This document shows, one piece after another, positions 37,836-46,089 of a stretch of 64,000 bases of DNA. The stretch spans positions 1,599,456 through 1,663,455 of the forward strand of contig NZ_MSCN01000001.1 in NCBI RefSeq assembly GCF_002954685.1, given 5' to 3'. Under the pieces are notes generated by a model. That model was not told the origin of the DNA and searched no databases. It saw only the letters and a list, made by a program, of their open reading frames with translations. Source of the DNA: Polaribacter porphyrae. Lineage in GTDB: Bacteria > Bacteroidota > Bacteroidia > Flavobacteriales > Flavobacteriaceae. Each line of letters opens with the position of its first letter. The stretch's first letter is position 1. Made by a program: the position numbers and the translations under genes.

Positions 37836-39581
37836 AAGAAGCTGTCTCATTAATTTGAGGCGGTTTTTTTAATTTTATTTTGATATTCTTGTAGTTTTTT
37901 AGTATTTTACATACTAATAATCAGCACTATGAATACTAATTTTAAAGATTACAATCAACAACAGAATTGGCTATTTCCACCAAGTATAGAAGAGTTGATT
38001 CCCTCTGAGCATCCAGTTCGTTTGGTTAATGGAGTTGTAGAACAACTCGACCTTAGTCAATTACTTTCAGAATACAAAAAAAATGGACAACCAAGTTATC
38101 ACCCAAAGATGTTACTAAAGGTTATGGTTTATGCTTATATGGATAATACTTACTCAACTCGTAAGATAGAAAAAGCAATGCGAGAGAACATTAACTACAT
38201 GTGGTTATCAGGCAAACAGGTTGCAGACCATAACACCATTGCTAGGTTTCGAAGTAAAAAGTTGAAAACAATTTTCAAAGACATCTTCAAGCAGGTTGTT
38301 TTGTTTTTGGCAGATCAAGGCTTAGTATCTTTAAAAGAAGTCTTTACAGATGGAACAAAGATAGAATCTGTAGCAGGACGTTACACCTTTGTATGGGGTA
38401 ATGCTATTAAGACTAGAAAAGAAAAAATGGCAACTCAGTTAGAACAACTTTGGCAATACGCACAAAGTATTGCTGATCATGAAGATAAAGATCCTACTCC
38501 ACCTGATTTCACCAAGGTAGGTAAAGAAAAAGTAGCACAAACTGCTCAAAAAATAAATAAGATACTCTCCAATAATCCAAAAGCAGGCAGTAAACAAAAA
38601 GCAAAATTACGTTTCATAGAAAAGAACTTCTCCAACAACTTAGATCGTTATGCAGAACAAGAAAAGATATTAGCCAATCGTAATAGTTACAGTAAAACAG
38701 ACCCAGATGCTACCTTTATGCGAATGAAAGAAGATCATATGAAAAATGGACAGCTTAAACCAGGCTACAATGTTCAAATTAGCTCACAATCACAATTTAT
38801 AATTCACTATTCATTACATCAACAAACCACAGATTATCATACTTTAAAACCACATCTTGTCTCCTATCAGAAATTATATAAAACCCTACCAGAAATAATT
38901 GTTGCTGATGCAGGGTATGGAAGTGAAGAAAACTACGAATACTTAGAACAAAACGATGTTGAAGCTTATGTGAAATACAATACTTTTGATAAGGAAAACC
39001 AAACATATAAACCTAAGAAGAAGAAAAGCGGTAAAGAAGATTTTCATAGAGATACATTGCACTACAATGATAAGGAAGATTACTATGTATGTCCTATGGG
39101 ACAAAAAATGGAAAACAAGTATGATAAGAAGCAGCAAACCACATCTGGATATCTACAAAAAATTAGCGTTTACAAAGCAAAAAACTGTAAAGGTTGTTCT
39201 TTAAGAACCTTATGTCATAAAGCTAAAGGTAATAGAATTGTACAGCGGAATCACAAACTTGAACGTTACAAAGAAATTACCCGAAGACGACTCAATAGTG
39301 AACTAGGAACTCAAAAAAGAAGACAACGAACTGCTGATGTAGAACCTGTTTTTACACATATTAAATCAAACAGAAACTTTAAAAGATTTACTCATAAAGG
39401 AATAGATAAAGCATCATTAGAATTTGGTTTACATGCTTTTGCTCATAATTTAAAGAAAATGATTGCATAATAATGCTAAAAATTAACATCTAATTTTAAA
39501 ATAAAAAAATAATTACATCAAATCTATCTTAAAAGCTATAAATAAAAAACCGCCTCAAATTTAATTATGAGACGGATTCTT
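37836..39581 (+). mobile_element. IS1182-family insertion sequence
   Basis: The element is bounded by imperfect terminal inverted repeats. The left end AAGAAGCTGTCTCAT continues to ATTTGAGGCGGTTTTTT; the right end, read on the minus strand, is AAGAATCCGTCTCAT, also followed by ATTTGAGGCGGTTTTTT. A single intact transposase gene lies inside. No convincing target duplication is visible beside the ends, so the exact boundaries are uncertain by a few bases. It may still be active. Confidence 0.85.
37929..39470 (+). CDS. IS1182-family transposase
   Basis: A 513-residue DDE transposase, full length. It opens QQQNWLFPPSIEELIPSEHP, typical of the family, and has a DUF772-type N-terminal domain (HPKMLLKVMVYAYMDNTYST). 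The catalytic core holds D in FTDGTKIESVAGRY, D in IIVADAGYGSEENY and E in VEPVFTHIKSNRNFKRFT. A cysteine cluster (CPMG, CKGC, LCHK) precedes the last motif. Confidence 0.95.
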   Translation: MNTNFKDYNQQQNWLFPPSIEELIPSEHPVRLVNGVVEQLDLSQLLSEYKKNGQPSYHPKMLLKVMVYAYMDNTYSTRKIEKAMRENINYMWLSGKQVADHNTIARFRSKKLKTIFKDIFKQVVLFLADQGLVSLKEVFTDGTKIESVAGRYTFVWGNAIKTRKEKMATQLEQLWQYAQSIADHEDKDPTPPDFTKVGKEKVAQTAQKINKILSNNPKAGSKQKAKLRFIEKNFSNNLDRYAEQEKILANRNSYSKTDPDATFMRMKEDHMKNGQLKPGYNVQISSQSQFIIHYSLHQQTTDYHTLKPHLVSYQKLYKTLPEIIVADAGYGSEENYEYLEQNDVEAYVKYNTFDKENQTYKPKKKKSGKEDFHRDTLHYNDKEDYYVCPMGQKMENKYDKKQQTTSGYLQKISVYKAKNCKGCSLRTLCHKAKGNRIVQRNHKLERYKEITRRRLNSELGTQKRRQRTADVEPVFTHIKSNRNFKRFTHKGIDKASLEFGLHAFAHNLKKMIA

Positions 39582-39859
39582 CCAAAGATTGTAAGGGATA
39601 CCGCCCTTAAAAACTTTTAAATAATTCAAATAACTAAATAGAAAACATATATCATTATGCGCTTATCATTTCTTTAGTTATCTATATAACACTTAAAATA
39701 AAAAAAACCCTAGTCTGTTTTTAAAAATTAAAAATATTTTAATACATAGAAGGATGAGTGTGAGAAATTCTGAAATAAACAAAATGGATTATTAAAATCT
39801 GAAAATTGATAAAAGAAAACTTACTATATGATAAGAAAAATTATTTGTTCTCTAACTTA
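39471..39859. other. Gap between IS element and integrase
   Basis: It includes the right IS end (to 39581). The rest is AT-rich; a short hairpin AAGGG-ATACCG-CCCTT lies at 39592-39607. No gene is visible. Confidence 0.5.
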
Positions 39860-41104
39860 CTAATCAACCTCTTTTAAAGAGATTATTTTATTTATATTTA
39901 ATTTTTTTCTCAACAATAGCATGTCTTCACTTACTTTTCTGTCTAAAATTTTGGCGTAATGCTGCGTTGTTTTTAAAGATTTATGACCTAGCATTTTACT
40001 TACTGATTCTATCGGAACCCCATTGCTTAGTGTGATAGTAGTAGCAAAAGTGTGACGCGCTAAATGGAAAGTTAGGTTTTTATTTATTTCGCATAAATCT
40101 GCTATCTCTTTTAAATAAGCATTTGTTTTCTGATTGCTTAAAACTGGTAAAAGGTACTCGCCATTAACAAGGTTTGAATACTCATTGTATTTTTCTATAA
40201 TAGCTTCTGGAGTTTTAAGTAATGGAATATTACTTCGCGTATTTGTTTTTGTTCTTTTCGTTTTTATCCATTTATCTCCATCAATACCTATTACAATGTC
40301 ATTTTTTGATAGTTTTTTCACATCTGCATATGCCAATCCTGTAAAACAACAAAAAACAAATACATCTTTAACTTGTTCTAATCGTTTTATTGAAAACTCT
40401 TTTTCAATTAGTTTTTGAATTTCTTCTTTTGACAAAAATTCTCTATCTACTGTTTTAAGTCTTGCTTTCCAATTAAAGAAAGGGTCTTTACTTATCCAAT
40501 CATTCGCATACGCTATTCTAATTATCTTCTTAAAATTAGTGATGTACTTTATTGCCGTATTGTGACTACAATTTCTTACCGTTTTTAAATAGTACTCAAA
40601 ACCATTGATAAATTTATGATTTACTTCTTTTATATTTATATCATTTAACCTGTACTCTAGTTTTATAAAGGCTTTTAAGTGCTTTTTTGCTGTTTTGTAT
40701 CTTTCTAATGTTCCTGGAGCAAAATCTTTACCTACCAATTTCTCAACTTGGATATTATGGTCTTCAAATATTTTAAGCAACATTTTATGGTTTTCTTCTT
40801 TACCATTATAAATGTCTCTGATTCTTATTGCTGATATCGTTTCATTTTCATCTACTAATTTTTGATGAATTTTATAAATTTTATTAGTTATACTATCAAT
40901 ATACCTATTTAATTGTTGAGCTTCAATAGAATTTCCTTTCATTTTGCCTGATGAGGAAATCCATTTATATACATCTACCTTTCTTGATATGCTCAGTTCT
41001 GCTCGTTTACCATTTACGGTAATTCTTAGATAAATATTGGCTTTACCATTACTATCTGCTTTACTACGTTTGATATAAAAAATGAATGAGAATAAATTTT
41101 TCAT
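39860..41104 (-). CDS. Tyrosine site-specific integrase
   Basis: A 414-residue integrase of the Bacteroidota mobile-element type, with an arm-binding domain (about 1-90, with KANIYLRITVNGKRAELSIS), a core-binding domain (about 105-215) and a catalytic domain (about 225-400). The catalytic residues H347-LAR350-H, H374 (LGHKS) and Y383 are present. The first catalytic arginine is replaced by alanine (A258 in FTGLAYADV), as happens in several Bacteroidota integrases such as IntDOT. It is transcribed away from tRNA-Ser, 239 nt from its 3' end, the usual layout at the attachment side of an integrated island. Repeats next to its start codon may be its binding sites. Confidence 0.9.
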   Translation of the reverse strand: MKNLFSFIFYIKRSKADSNGKANIYLRITVNGKRAELSISRKVDVYKWISSSGKMKGNSIEAQQLNRYIDSITNKIYKIHQKLVDENETISAIRIRDIYNGKEENHKMLLKIFEDHNIQVEKLVGKDFAPGTLERYKTAKKHLKAFIKLEYRLNDINIKEVNHKFINGFEYYLKTVRNCSHNTAIKYITNFKKIIRIAYANDWISKDPFFNWKARLKTVDREFLSKEEIQKLIEKEFSIKRLEQVKDVFVFCCFTGLAYADVKKLSKNDIVIGIDGDKWIKTKRTKTNTRSNIPLLKTPEAIIEKYNEYSNLVNGEYLLPVLSNQKTNAYLKEIADLCEINKNLTFHLARHTFATTITLSNGVPIESVSKMLGHKSLKTTQHYAKILDRKVSEDMLLLRKKLNINKIISLKEVD

Positions 41105-41232
41105 AGGTGTCAGTTGGTATTACTGAATAAATATACACAAATTAAATGAAAAAACATATTATAAACAACTAATAATTAGTAATTTAAATCAATTAGGTGT
41201 CGATTTTTATCTATCTAAAAGTGACACCTAAT
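41103..41232. repeat. Three copies of AT(T)AGGTGTC by the integrase
   Basis: CATAGGTGTCA is at 41102-41112, ATTAGGTGTC at 41192-41201, and its inverted copy GACACCTAAT at 41223-41232. The last two form a 10-bp inverted repeat with a 21-nt loop. Their spacing between integrase and tRNA suggests arm-type integrase sites or an operator for the integrase gene, whose start codon overlaps the first copy. Confidence 0.5.
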
Positions 41233-41287
41233 ACGCACCTTATTGATTACTTTTTAATGATTTTGATTGATTATCTAAGAAAGTAAT

Positions 41288-41318
41288 AAAGCCCAAAAAC
41301 ATAATGTTTATGGGCTTT
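41288..41318 (-). terminator. Terminator after tRNA-Ser
   Basis: AAAGCCCA pairs with TGGGCTTT, and inner AAAC/GTTT pairs extend the stem. On the minus strand it is followed by ATTA; on the plus strand by TT, so it may serve both sides. Confidence 0.65.
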
Positions 41319-41342
41319 TTATGAGAATTGTGATTCTCTGAG

Positions 41343-41427
41343 CGGAGAAAGAGGGATTCGAACCCCCGGACCTGTTACAGTCAACAGTTTTCAAGACTGC
41401 CGCATTCGACCACTCTGCCATTTCTCC
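41343..41427 (-). tRNA. tRNA-Ser(TGA)
   Basis: An 85-nt class II tRNA. The acceptor GGAGAAA pairs with TTTCTCC, with discriminator G. D-loop GGCAGAGTGGTCGAATGC, anticodon loop CTTGAAA (anticodon TGA), long variable arm CTGTTGACTGTAACAGG and T-arm GGGGGTTCGAATCCC are all present. CCA is not encoded. It is a probable integration target for the nearby integrase. Confidence 0.97.
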
Positions 41428-41461
41428 AAGAGTCTCATCAAGTATTCCTTGAATGCGGATG

Positions 41462-41499
41462 CAAATATAGAAAGCTTTTTTATTTTCTGAAACAAAAAA
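41462..41499 (-). promoter_or_regulatory. Promoter of tRNA-Ser
   Basis: On the minus strand TTTTTTG (41493-41499) and TATATTTG (41462-41469, matching TAnnTTTG) are 23 nt apart. The -7 box lies 34 nt before the tRNA 5' end. Confidence 0.65.
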
Positions 41500-41635
41500 C
41501 AATTAAAATTTCTTTTTTTTGAATATATGTAAACTCTAATGCTATCTTATTAATTATCAGTATCTATATAAAAATTTAATTAATTAGAAATCGGTATTTA
41601 ATAAAAATACAGCAAACTACTTTCTACTACTTTAG

Positions 41636-41643
41636 TATATTTG
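41636..41643 (+). promoter_or_regulatory. Candidate -7 box of aroC
   Basis: TATATTTG matches TAnnTTTG and lies 23 nt before the aroC ATG; no clear -33 element. Confidence 0.4.
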
Positions 41644-41666
41644 TTAATTAACTTATAGTTTGGATT

Positions 41667-42731
41667 ATGGCTTTCAATTCTTTTGGAAATTTATTAAGAG
41701 TTACAACGTATGGAGAATCTCATGGAACTGCAATTGGTGGAGTTATAGACGGGTTTCCTGCTGGTCTTAAAGTTAATTTTGATGCTATTCAAGAAGAATT
41801 GAACAGACGTAAACCAGGGCAATCAAAAATTGTTACTCAACGTAAAGAACCAGATACTGTGGAATTTTTATCTGGCATTTTCGAAGGTAAAACTACTGGC
41901 ACTTCCATTGGTTTTATTATTAAAAATACTAATCAAAAAAGTAAAGACTACAACCACAATACAGATGTATATAGACCTTCTCATGCAGATTACACCTATG
42001 ATCAAAAATACGGTTTACGTGATTATAGAGGTGGTGGACGAAGTTCTGCGCGTGAAACTGCAAACTGGGTGGTAGCTGGTGCTTTGGCTAAACAGCTAAT
42101 TGCTAGTATTAACATTAATGCATTTACAAGTTCTGTAGGTAATATTTTTATAGACAAACCATATCAAGAGTTAGATTTTTCTAAAACTGAATCTAATATT
42201 GTACGTTGTCCTGATGAATCATCAGCAGAAAAAATGATTGAAAAAATTAAAGAAATTAGAAAAGCTGGAGATACAATTGGTGGAACAATTACTTGTGTGG
42301 CGAAAAATATGCCTGTGGGTTTAGGTGAACCTATTTTTAACAAATTACATGCAGAGCTTGGTAAAGCTATGTTATCCATAAATGCAGTTAAAGGATTTGA
42401 GTTTGGAAGCGGTTTTTGTGGTGCAAAAATGAAAGGCTCTGAACATAATGATATTTTTAATGCGGATGGTTCAACTCAATCTAATTTATCTGGTGGTATA
42501 CAAGGTGGAATAAGTAATGGTATGGATATTTACTTTAGAGTAGCGTTTAAACCTGTTGCTACAATAATGACCAATCAACAAACTATAAACTCTAAAGGAG
42601 AAGAAACCGAAATTATGGGAAAAGGAAGACATGATCCTTGTGTTGTACCTAGAGCTGTGCCAATTATAGAAGCCATGACTGCTTTAGTTTTAGCAGATTT
42701 TTGGTTATTAAATAAAACTAGAAAGATCTAA
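41667..42731 (+). CDS. aroC: Chorismate synthase
   Basis: A 354-residue enzyme converting 5-enolpyruvylshikimate 3-phosphate to chorismate with reduced FMN, the last shared step of aromatic amino acid synthesis. Diagnostic stretches are present: [21 protein letters not shown] (residues about 9-29), [40 protein letters not shown] and [18 protein letters not shown] near the C-terminus. Length is normal. It stands alone on the chromosome side of tRNA-Ser, so this region is the stable backbone. Confidence 0.97.
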   Translation: MAFNSFGNLLRVTTYGESHGTAIGGVIDGFPAGLKVNFDAIQEELNRRKPGQSKIVTQRKEPDTVEFLSGIFEGKTTGTSIGFIIKNTNQKSKDYNHNTDVYRPSHADYTYDQKYGLRDYRGGGRSSARETANWVVAGALAKQLIASININAFTSSVGNIFIDKPYQELDFSKTESNIVRCPDESSAEKMIEKIKEIRKAGDTIGGTITCVAKNMPVGLGEPIFNKLHAELGKAMLSINAVKGFEFGSGFCGAKMKGSEHNDIFNADGSTQSNLSGGIQGGISNGMDIYFRVAFKPVATIMTNQQTINSKGEETEIMGKGRHDPCVVPRAVPIIEAMTALVLADFWLLNKTRKI

Positions 42732-42745
42732 TTTTAGATTTATTT

Positions 42746-42777
42746 TGTTGATAAAATTCATCTTAAACTTATCAACA
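42746..42777 (+). terminator. Possible terminator after aroC
   Basis: TGTTGATAA and TTATCAACA form a 9-bp stem with a 14-nt loop, 14 nt after the aroC stop. Only a short TTT follows, so it may not terminate strongly. Confidence 0.45.
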
Positions 42778-42863
42778 TTTAACACTTTTTCCTTTTTTCT
42801 GATGTAATTTTAAGTGGTTTCAAAATCTATTATGAAACTACTTTTATCACAATTATTTTTACA

Positions 42864-43931
42864 ATGAATTACATCAAAGGACGTGGTGCACAAATAAATA
42901 TCCATAATCGATTTTTTAAAGAAGAACATGTTATTAGAGATGATTTTTTAAATTATTGTGAAGCTGAACAAGAAAGTGCAGAGAATAACAAAACTTCATA
43001 TTTAGAAATTTACCCAAAAACCATTTTAAACAAAGTTGATAGTCCAGATATTGGTTTTAAGTATTCTATGAATCCTTATCAAGGTTGTGAACATGGCTGT
43101 ATCTATTGCTATGCTAGGAATACTCACGAATACTGGGGTTATTCTGCTGGTTTAGATTTTGAGCGTAAAATATTATATAAAGCAAATGCTGCTGAATTAT
43201 TAGAAAAGAAACTAAAAAATAAAAATTGGAAAGTAGAAAATATCATGTTTTCTGGCAATACTGATTGTTATCAACCTATAGAAAAGAAGTTAAAAATTAC
43301 ACGTAAAATGTTGCAAGTTTTGCTAAAATTAAAACATCCTGTGAGTATGATAACAAAAAATGCTTTGATTTTACGTGATATAGATATCCTTAAAAAAATG
43401 GCAAAATTACATTTGGTAAACGTAAGTATTTCTATCACTTCTTTATCTGAAGAAACTAGAAGAATTTTAGAGCCTAGAACTACTACTATAAAGAAAAGGT
43501 TAGAAACTGTAAAAGTATTATCTGAAAACGGAATTCCTGTAAATGTGATGATGGCTCCAATTATACCTGCCATTAATAATCACGAAATTTTTAAATTGGT
43601 AAAAAAAGTAAGTGAATTAGGAGCTAAATCAGTAGGTTTTACAGTAGTAAGATTAAATGGTGCTATTGGAAAAATCTTCACAAATTGGGTTCAGAAAACT
43701 TATCCAGATAGAGCTGATAAAATTCTAAATCAAATTAAAGAATGCCATAATGGAAATTTGAATGATAGTAGATTTGGAACAAGAAGTCGTGGAGAAGGAA
43801 AAATTGCTGAACAGATTGCTACTCAATTTAAATTGGCTAGAAAAATGTATTTAAAAGATAGCAAATTACCTTCTTTAAATTTTAAGATTTTTGATCCTTT
43901 ACAGACAAATCAATTAAGTCTATTTTCATAA
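42864..43931 (+). CDS. PA0069-type radical SAM protein
   Basis: A 355-residue radical SAM enzyme with C75-x3-C79-x2-C82 (CEHGCIYCYAR) binding the iron-sulfur cluster. The flanking NPYQGCEHGC and HEYWGYSAGLDFE are typical of the PA0069/Rv2578c family, and the S-adenosylmethionine region includes VENIMFSGNTDCYQPIEKKL. The family is widespread but its reaction is not established; it resembles spore photoproduct lyase-like DNA repair enzymes. It ends next to a shared bidirectional terminator. Confidence 0.88.
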   Translation: MNYIKGRGAQINIHNRFFKEEHVIRDDFLNYCEAEQESAENNKTSYLEIYPKTILNKVDSPDIGFKYSMNPYQGCEHGCIYCYARNTHEYWGYSAGLDFERKILYKANAAELLEKKLKNKNWKVENIMFSGNTDCYQPIEKKLKITRKMLQVLLKLKHPVSMITKNALILRDIDILKKMAKLHLVNVSISITSLSEETRRILEPRTTTIKKRLETVKVLSENGIPVNVMMAPIIPAINNHEIFKLVKKVSELGAKSVGFTVVRLNGAIGKIFTNWVQKTYPDRADKILNQIKECHNGNLNDSRFGTRSRGEGKIAEQIATQFKLARKMYLKDSKLPSLNFKIFDPLQTNQLSLFS

Positions 43932-43959
43932 AAAAAGTGAAACTTCGGTTTCACTTTTT
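43932..43959. terminator. Bidirectional terminator between radical SAM gene and icd
   Basis: AAAAAGTGAAAC-TTCG-GTTTCACTTTTT is a perfect 12-bp stem with a stable UUCG loop and T-runs in both directions, between two converging genes. Confidence 0.92.
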
Positions 43960-43983
43960 AATAACTCAAATTAAACAAAATTC

Positions 43984-45495
43984 TTACTCTCCTTGCCCAA
44001 GAGAGAAAGCTCTTTTACCATCAAACTCATACAAGTTTTCGGTTTTTATTACTTCAAATCCTTCATTGTGTAATTTTGATAAAAGTGCTATTACTTTTTC
44101 AAAATCTACTGGATTGTATACTAATTTTCCTTCTGTTTTAGAATTTACATCCACAAATCTACATCTCCAATGATCTGTGCAGTAGGTTTCTGCTAATCCT
44201 TCAGGATATACTTTCACACCTCTGTTTGTAATCATTTTTAACTTCATCTTAAAAGAATCAATACTATCTAAAGCGTCGCCAATAATTTTTGGATTATTCC
44301 CTTTCCAGTTAATAAATACATCAACACCAACCAATACTTGCTTTTCTTCTTTTCTCTTATATACTGGTATAACAATCTCTCCATTGCCTGATGATAATTT
44401 ACTCACTGGTAATTTTGTAGGCACTTGCCCTAGGTTTTCAATGATTCTTGTTGCAAATTCACTAGTAGATACAATTTCTTTAGTAATTTCTTCTTGATAA
44501 ACATCAGCTGTATGATAACCATCTTCAATAGTTTTTAGCCATGCATTTTTAATAGTATCAGCAATTTCTGTTTTGCCTAAATGAGATAACATCATAATAG
44601 CAGCATTAATCAAACCTGATGGATTTGCAATTTTTTGACCAGCAATATCTGGTGCAGAACCATGAATAGCTTCGAACATAGCCACATTAGAACCAATATT
44701 TGCTGAACCACACATACCAACAGAACCAGCTATTTCTGCTGCGATATCAGAAATAATATCTCCATATAAATTTGATGTAACAATAACATCGTAATTTTCT
44801 GGACTTGCTGCCAAACGTGCTGAACCTATATCTATAATTTGTGAATTACTCTCAATTTCTGGGTATTCTAACGCAATTTCTTTAAACACATTATGAAACA
44901 AACCATCTGTTAATTTCATAATATTATCTTTTACCATACAAGTTACTTTCTTACGTCCATAAGCCTTTGCATATTCAAAAGCATATCGTACAATTTTTTC
45001 GCAACCTGGTCTTGTAATTAACTTTAAGCACTGTACAACATCTTGTGTTTGCTGATGTTCTATACCTGCATATAAATCTTCTTCATTTTCTCTAACAATT
45101 ACGACATCCATTCCTCCAAAATTAGTTTCTACATAAGGAGAATAAGCTGTTACAGGACGTACATTTGCAAACAAGCCTAAAGATTTACGTAAAGTTACGT
45201 TTAAGCTTTTATAACCTTTACCTTGTGGGGTGGTAATTGGAGCTTTTAAAATCAATTTATTTCTATTGATAACTTCCCAAGCACTTTTTTCTATTCCTGC
45301 TGAATTACCAGATTCATATACCTTTTCTCCAACCTCAATTCTTTCTGGTCGAATATTAGCACCTGCTGCATCTAATATTCGTAAAGTGGCTTCCATAATT
45401 TCAGGGCCAATTCCATCACCATAAGCTACAGCTACTTTTGTAACTTCTTGTTGCTTTTTATTTTTTGATTGCTCTTGTACTTGTATATTTTCCAT
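43984..45495 (-). CDS. icd: Isocitrate dehydrogenase
   Basis: A 503-residue TCA-cycle enzyme converting isocitrate to 2-oxoglutarate. VAVAYGDGIGPEIMEATLRI is the isocitrate/isopropylmalate dehydrogenase opening. SLNVTLRKSLGLFANVRPV and DVVIVRENEEDLYAGIEH form the substrate site, followed by YGDIISDIAAEIAGSVGM and FEAIHGSAPDIAGQKIANPS. A C-terminal extension of about 140 residues beyond the core matches the Thermus-type long isocitrate dehydrogenases common in Bacteroidota. NAD or NADP preference is not certain by eye; most relatives are annotated NADP-dependent. Confidence 0.93.
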   Translation of the reverse strand: MENIQVQEQSKNKKQQEVTKVAVAYGDGIGPEIMEATLRILDAAGANIRPERIEVGEKVYESGNSAGIEKSAWEVINRNKLILKAPITTPQGKGYKSLNVTLRKSLGLFANVRPVTAYSPYVETNFGGMDVVIVRENEEDLYAGIEHQQTQDVVQCLKLITRPGCEKIVRYAFEYAKAYGRKKVTCMVKDNIMKLTDGLFHNVFKEIALEYPEIESNSQIIDIGSARLAASPENYDVIVTSNLYGDIISDIAAEIAGSVGMCGSANIGSNVAMFEAIHGSAPDIAGQKIANPSGLINAAIMMLSHLGKTEIADTIKNAWLKTIEDGYHTADVYQEEITKEIVSTSEFATRIIENLGQVPTKLPVSKLSSGNGEIVIPVYKRKEEKQVLVGVDVFINWKGNNPKIIGDALDSIDSFKMKLKMITNRGVKVYPEGLAETYCTDHWRCRFVDVNSKTEGKLVYNPVDFEKVIALLSKLHNEGFEVIKTENLYEFDGKRAFSLGQGE

Positions 45496-45603
45496 GATTG
45501 CCTATTTTAAGTTGATACAAATATCTAAAATACTATTCATATATTTTTATATATGTTTTTAATGTATTATATAAATATTTTTTATAATAAACAATCTTAT
45601 AAA

Positions 45604-45632
45604 AAAAGGCAAAACATATTGTTTCGCCTTTT
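45604..45632 (-). terminator. Terminator after DUF3467 gene
   Basis: On the minus strand AAAAGGCGAAAC and GTTTTGCCTTTT form the stem, with one internal mismatch, followed by a TTT run. It lies 11 nt after the stop. Confidence 0.85.
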
Positions 45633-45642
45633 GATTTATATT

Positions 45643-45954
45643 TTAAGCTTGACCAGTTGGTCCGAAATTCATTGGGATTGGTGGTTGTTCATAATCTTTA
45701 ATTTCTCCATGTTGTTGTTCAAATTTTCGAACATTATCAGCTAAAGCTTTGGTTAATCTTTTAGCATGTTGTGGAGTAAGGATAATTCTAGATTTTACTT
45801 TTGCTTTTGGTACACCTGGCATTATATTTATAAAATCTACAATAAATTCTGACATTGAATGATTAATTATTGCCAAATTAGAATAAGTTCCTTCTGCTAC
45901 TTCTTGATCTAATTCTATATTTAATTGACCATCTTTATTTTGATTTTCTTCCAT
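45643..45954 (-). CDS. DUF3467 domain protein
   Basis: A 103-residue acidic protein with the DUF3467 core: EGTYSNLAIINHSMSEFIVD, GVPKAKVKSRIILTPQHAKR and LTKALADNVRKFEQQHG. It commonly follows rpoC in Bacteroidota, as here (136 nt downstream). The function is not established; its conservation beside RNA polymerase genes hints at a role in transcription. Separate terminators flank it on both sides, so it is probably transcribed independently. Confidence 0.88.
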   Translation of the reverse strand: MEENQNKDGQLNIELDQEVAEGTYSNLAIINHSMSEFIVDFINIMPGVPKAKVKSRIILTPQHAKRLTKALADNVRKFEQQHGEIKDYEQPPIPMNFGPTGQA

Positions 45955-46006
45955 AAGTTATATTGTTTTACTTTTAAACTCTTGAATTGTGCAATTGTCT
46001 AAAATA

Positions 46007-46060
46007 AAAAAGTTGAATTGGATAATGCAATAACAATTACAGTAAACAATTCAACTTTTT
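46007..46060 (-). terminator. Terminator after rpoC
   Basis: AAAAAGTTGAATTG at 46007-46020 pairs with CAATTCAACTTTTT at 46047-46060 across a 26-nt loop; on the minus strand it is followed by TTTTATTTT. It lies 29 nt after the rpoC stop. Confidence 0.8.
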
Positions 46061-46089
46061 AAACTTTAAACGTTTACACGTTTGTATAA

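Noticed and set aside
39592..39607. AAGGG-ATACCG-CCCTT hairpin as the left attachment site of the island
   Set aside because: It shares no sequence with the tRNA-Ser 3' end, so it cannot be paired with it.
41308..41502. Minus-strand 64-residue frame reading [20 protein letters not shown]
   Set aside because: It is the translation of tRNA-Ser(TGA); this pseudo-protein is a well-known artefact.
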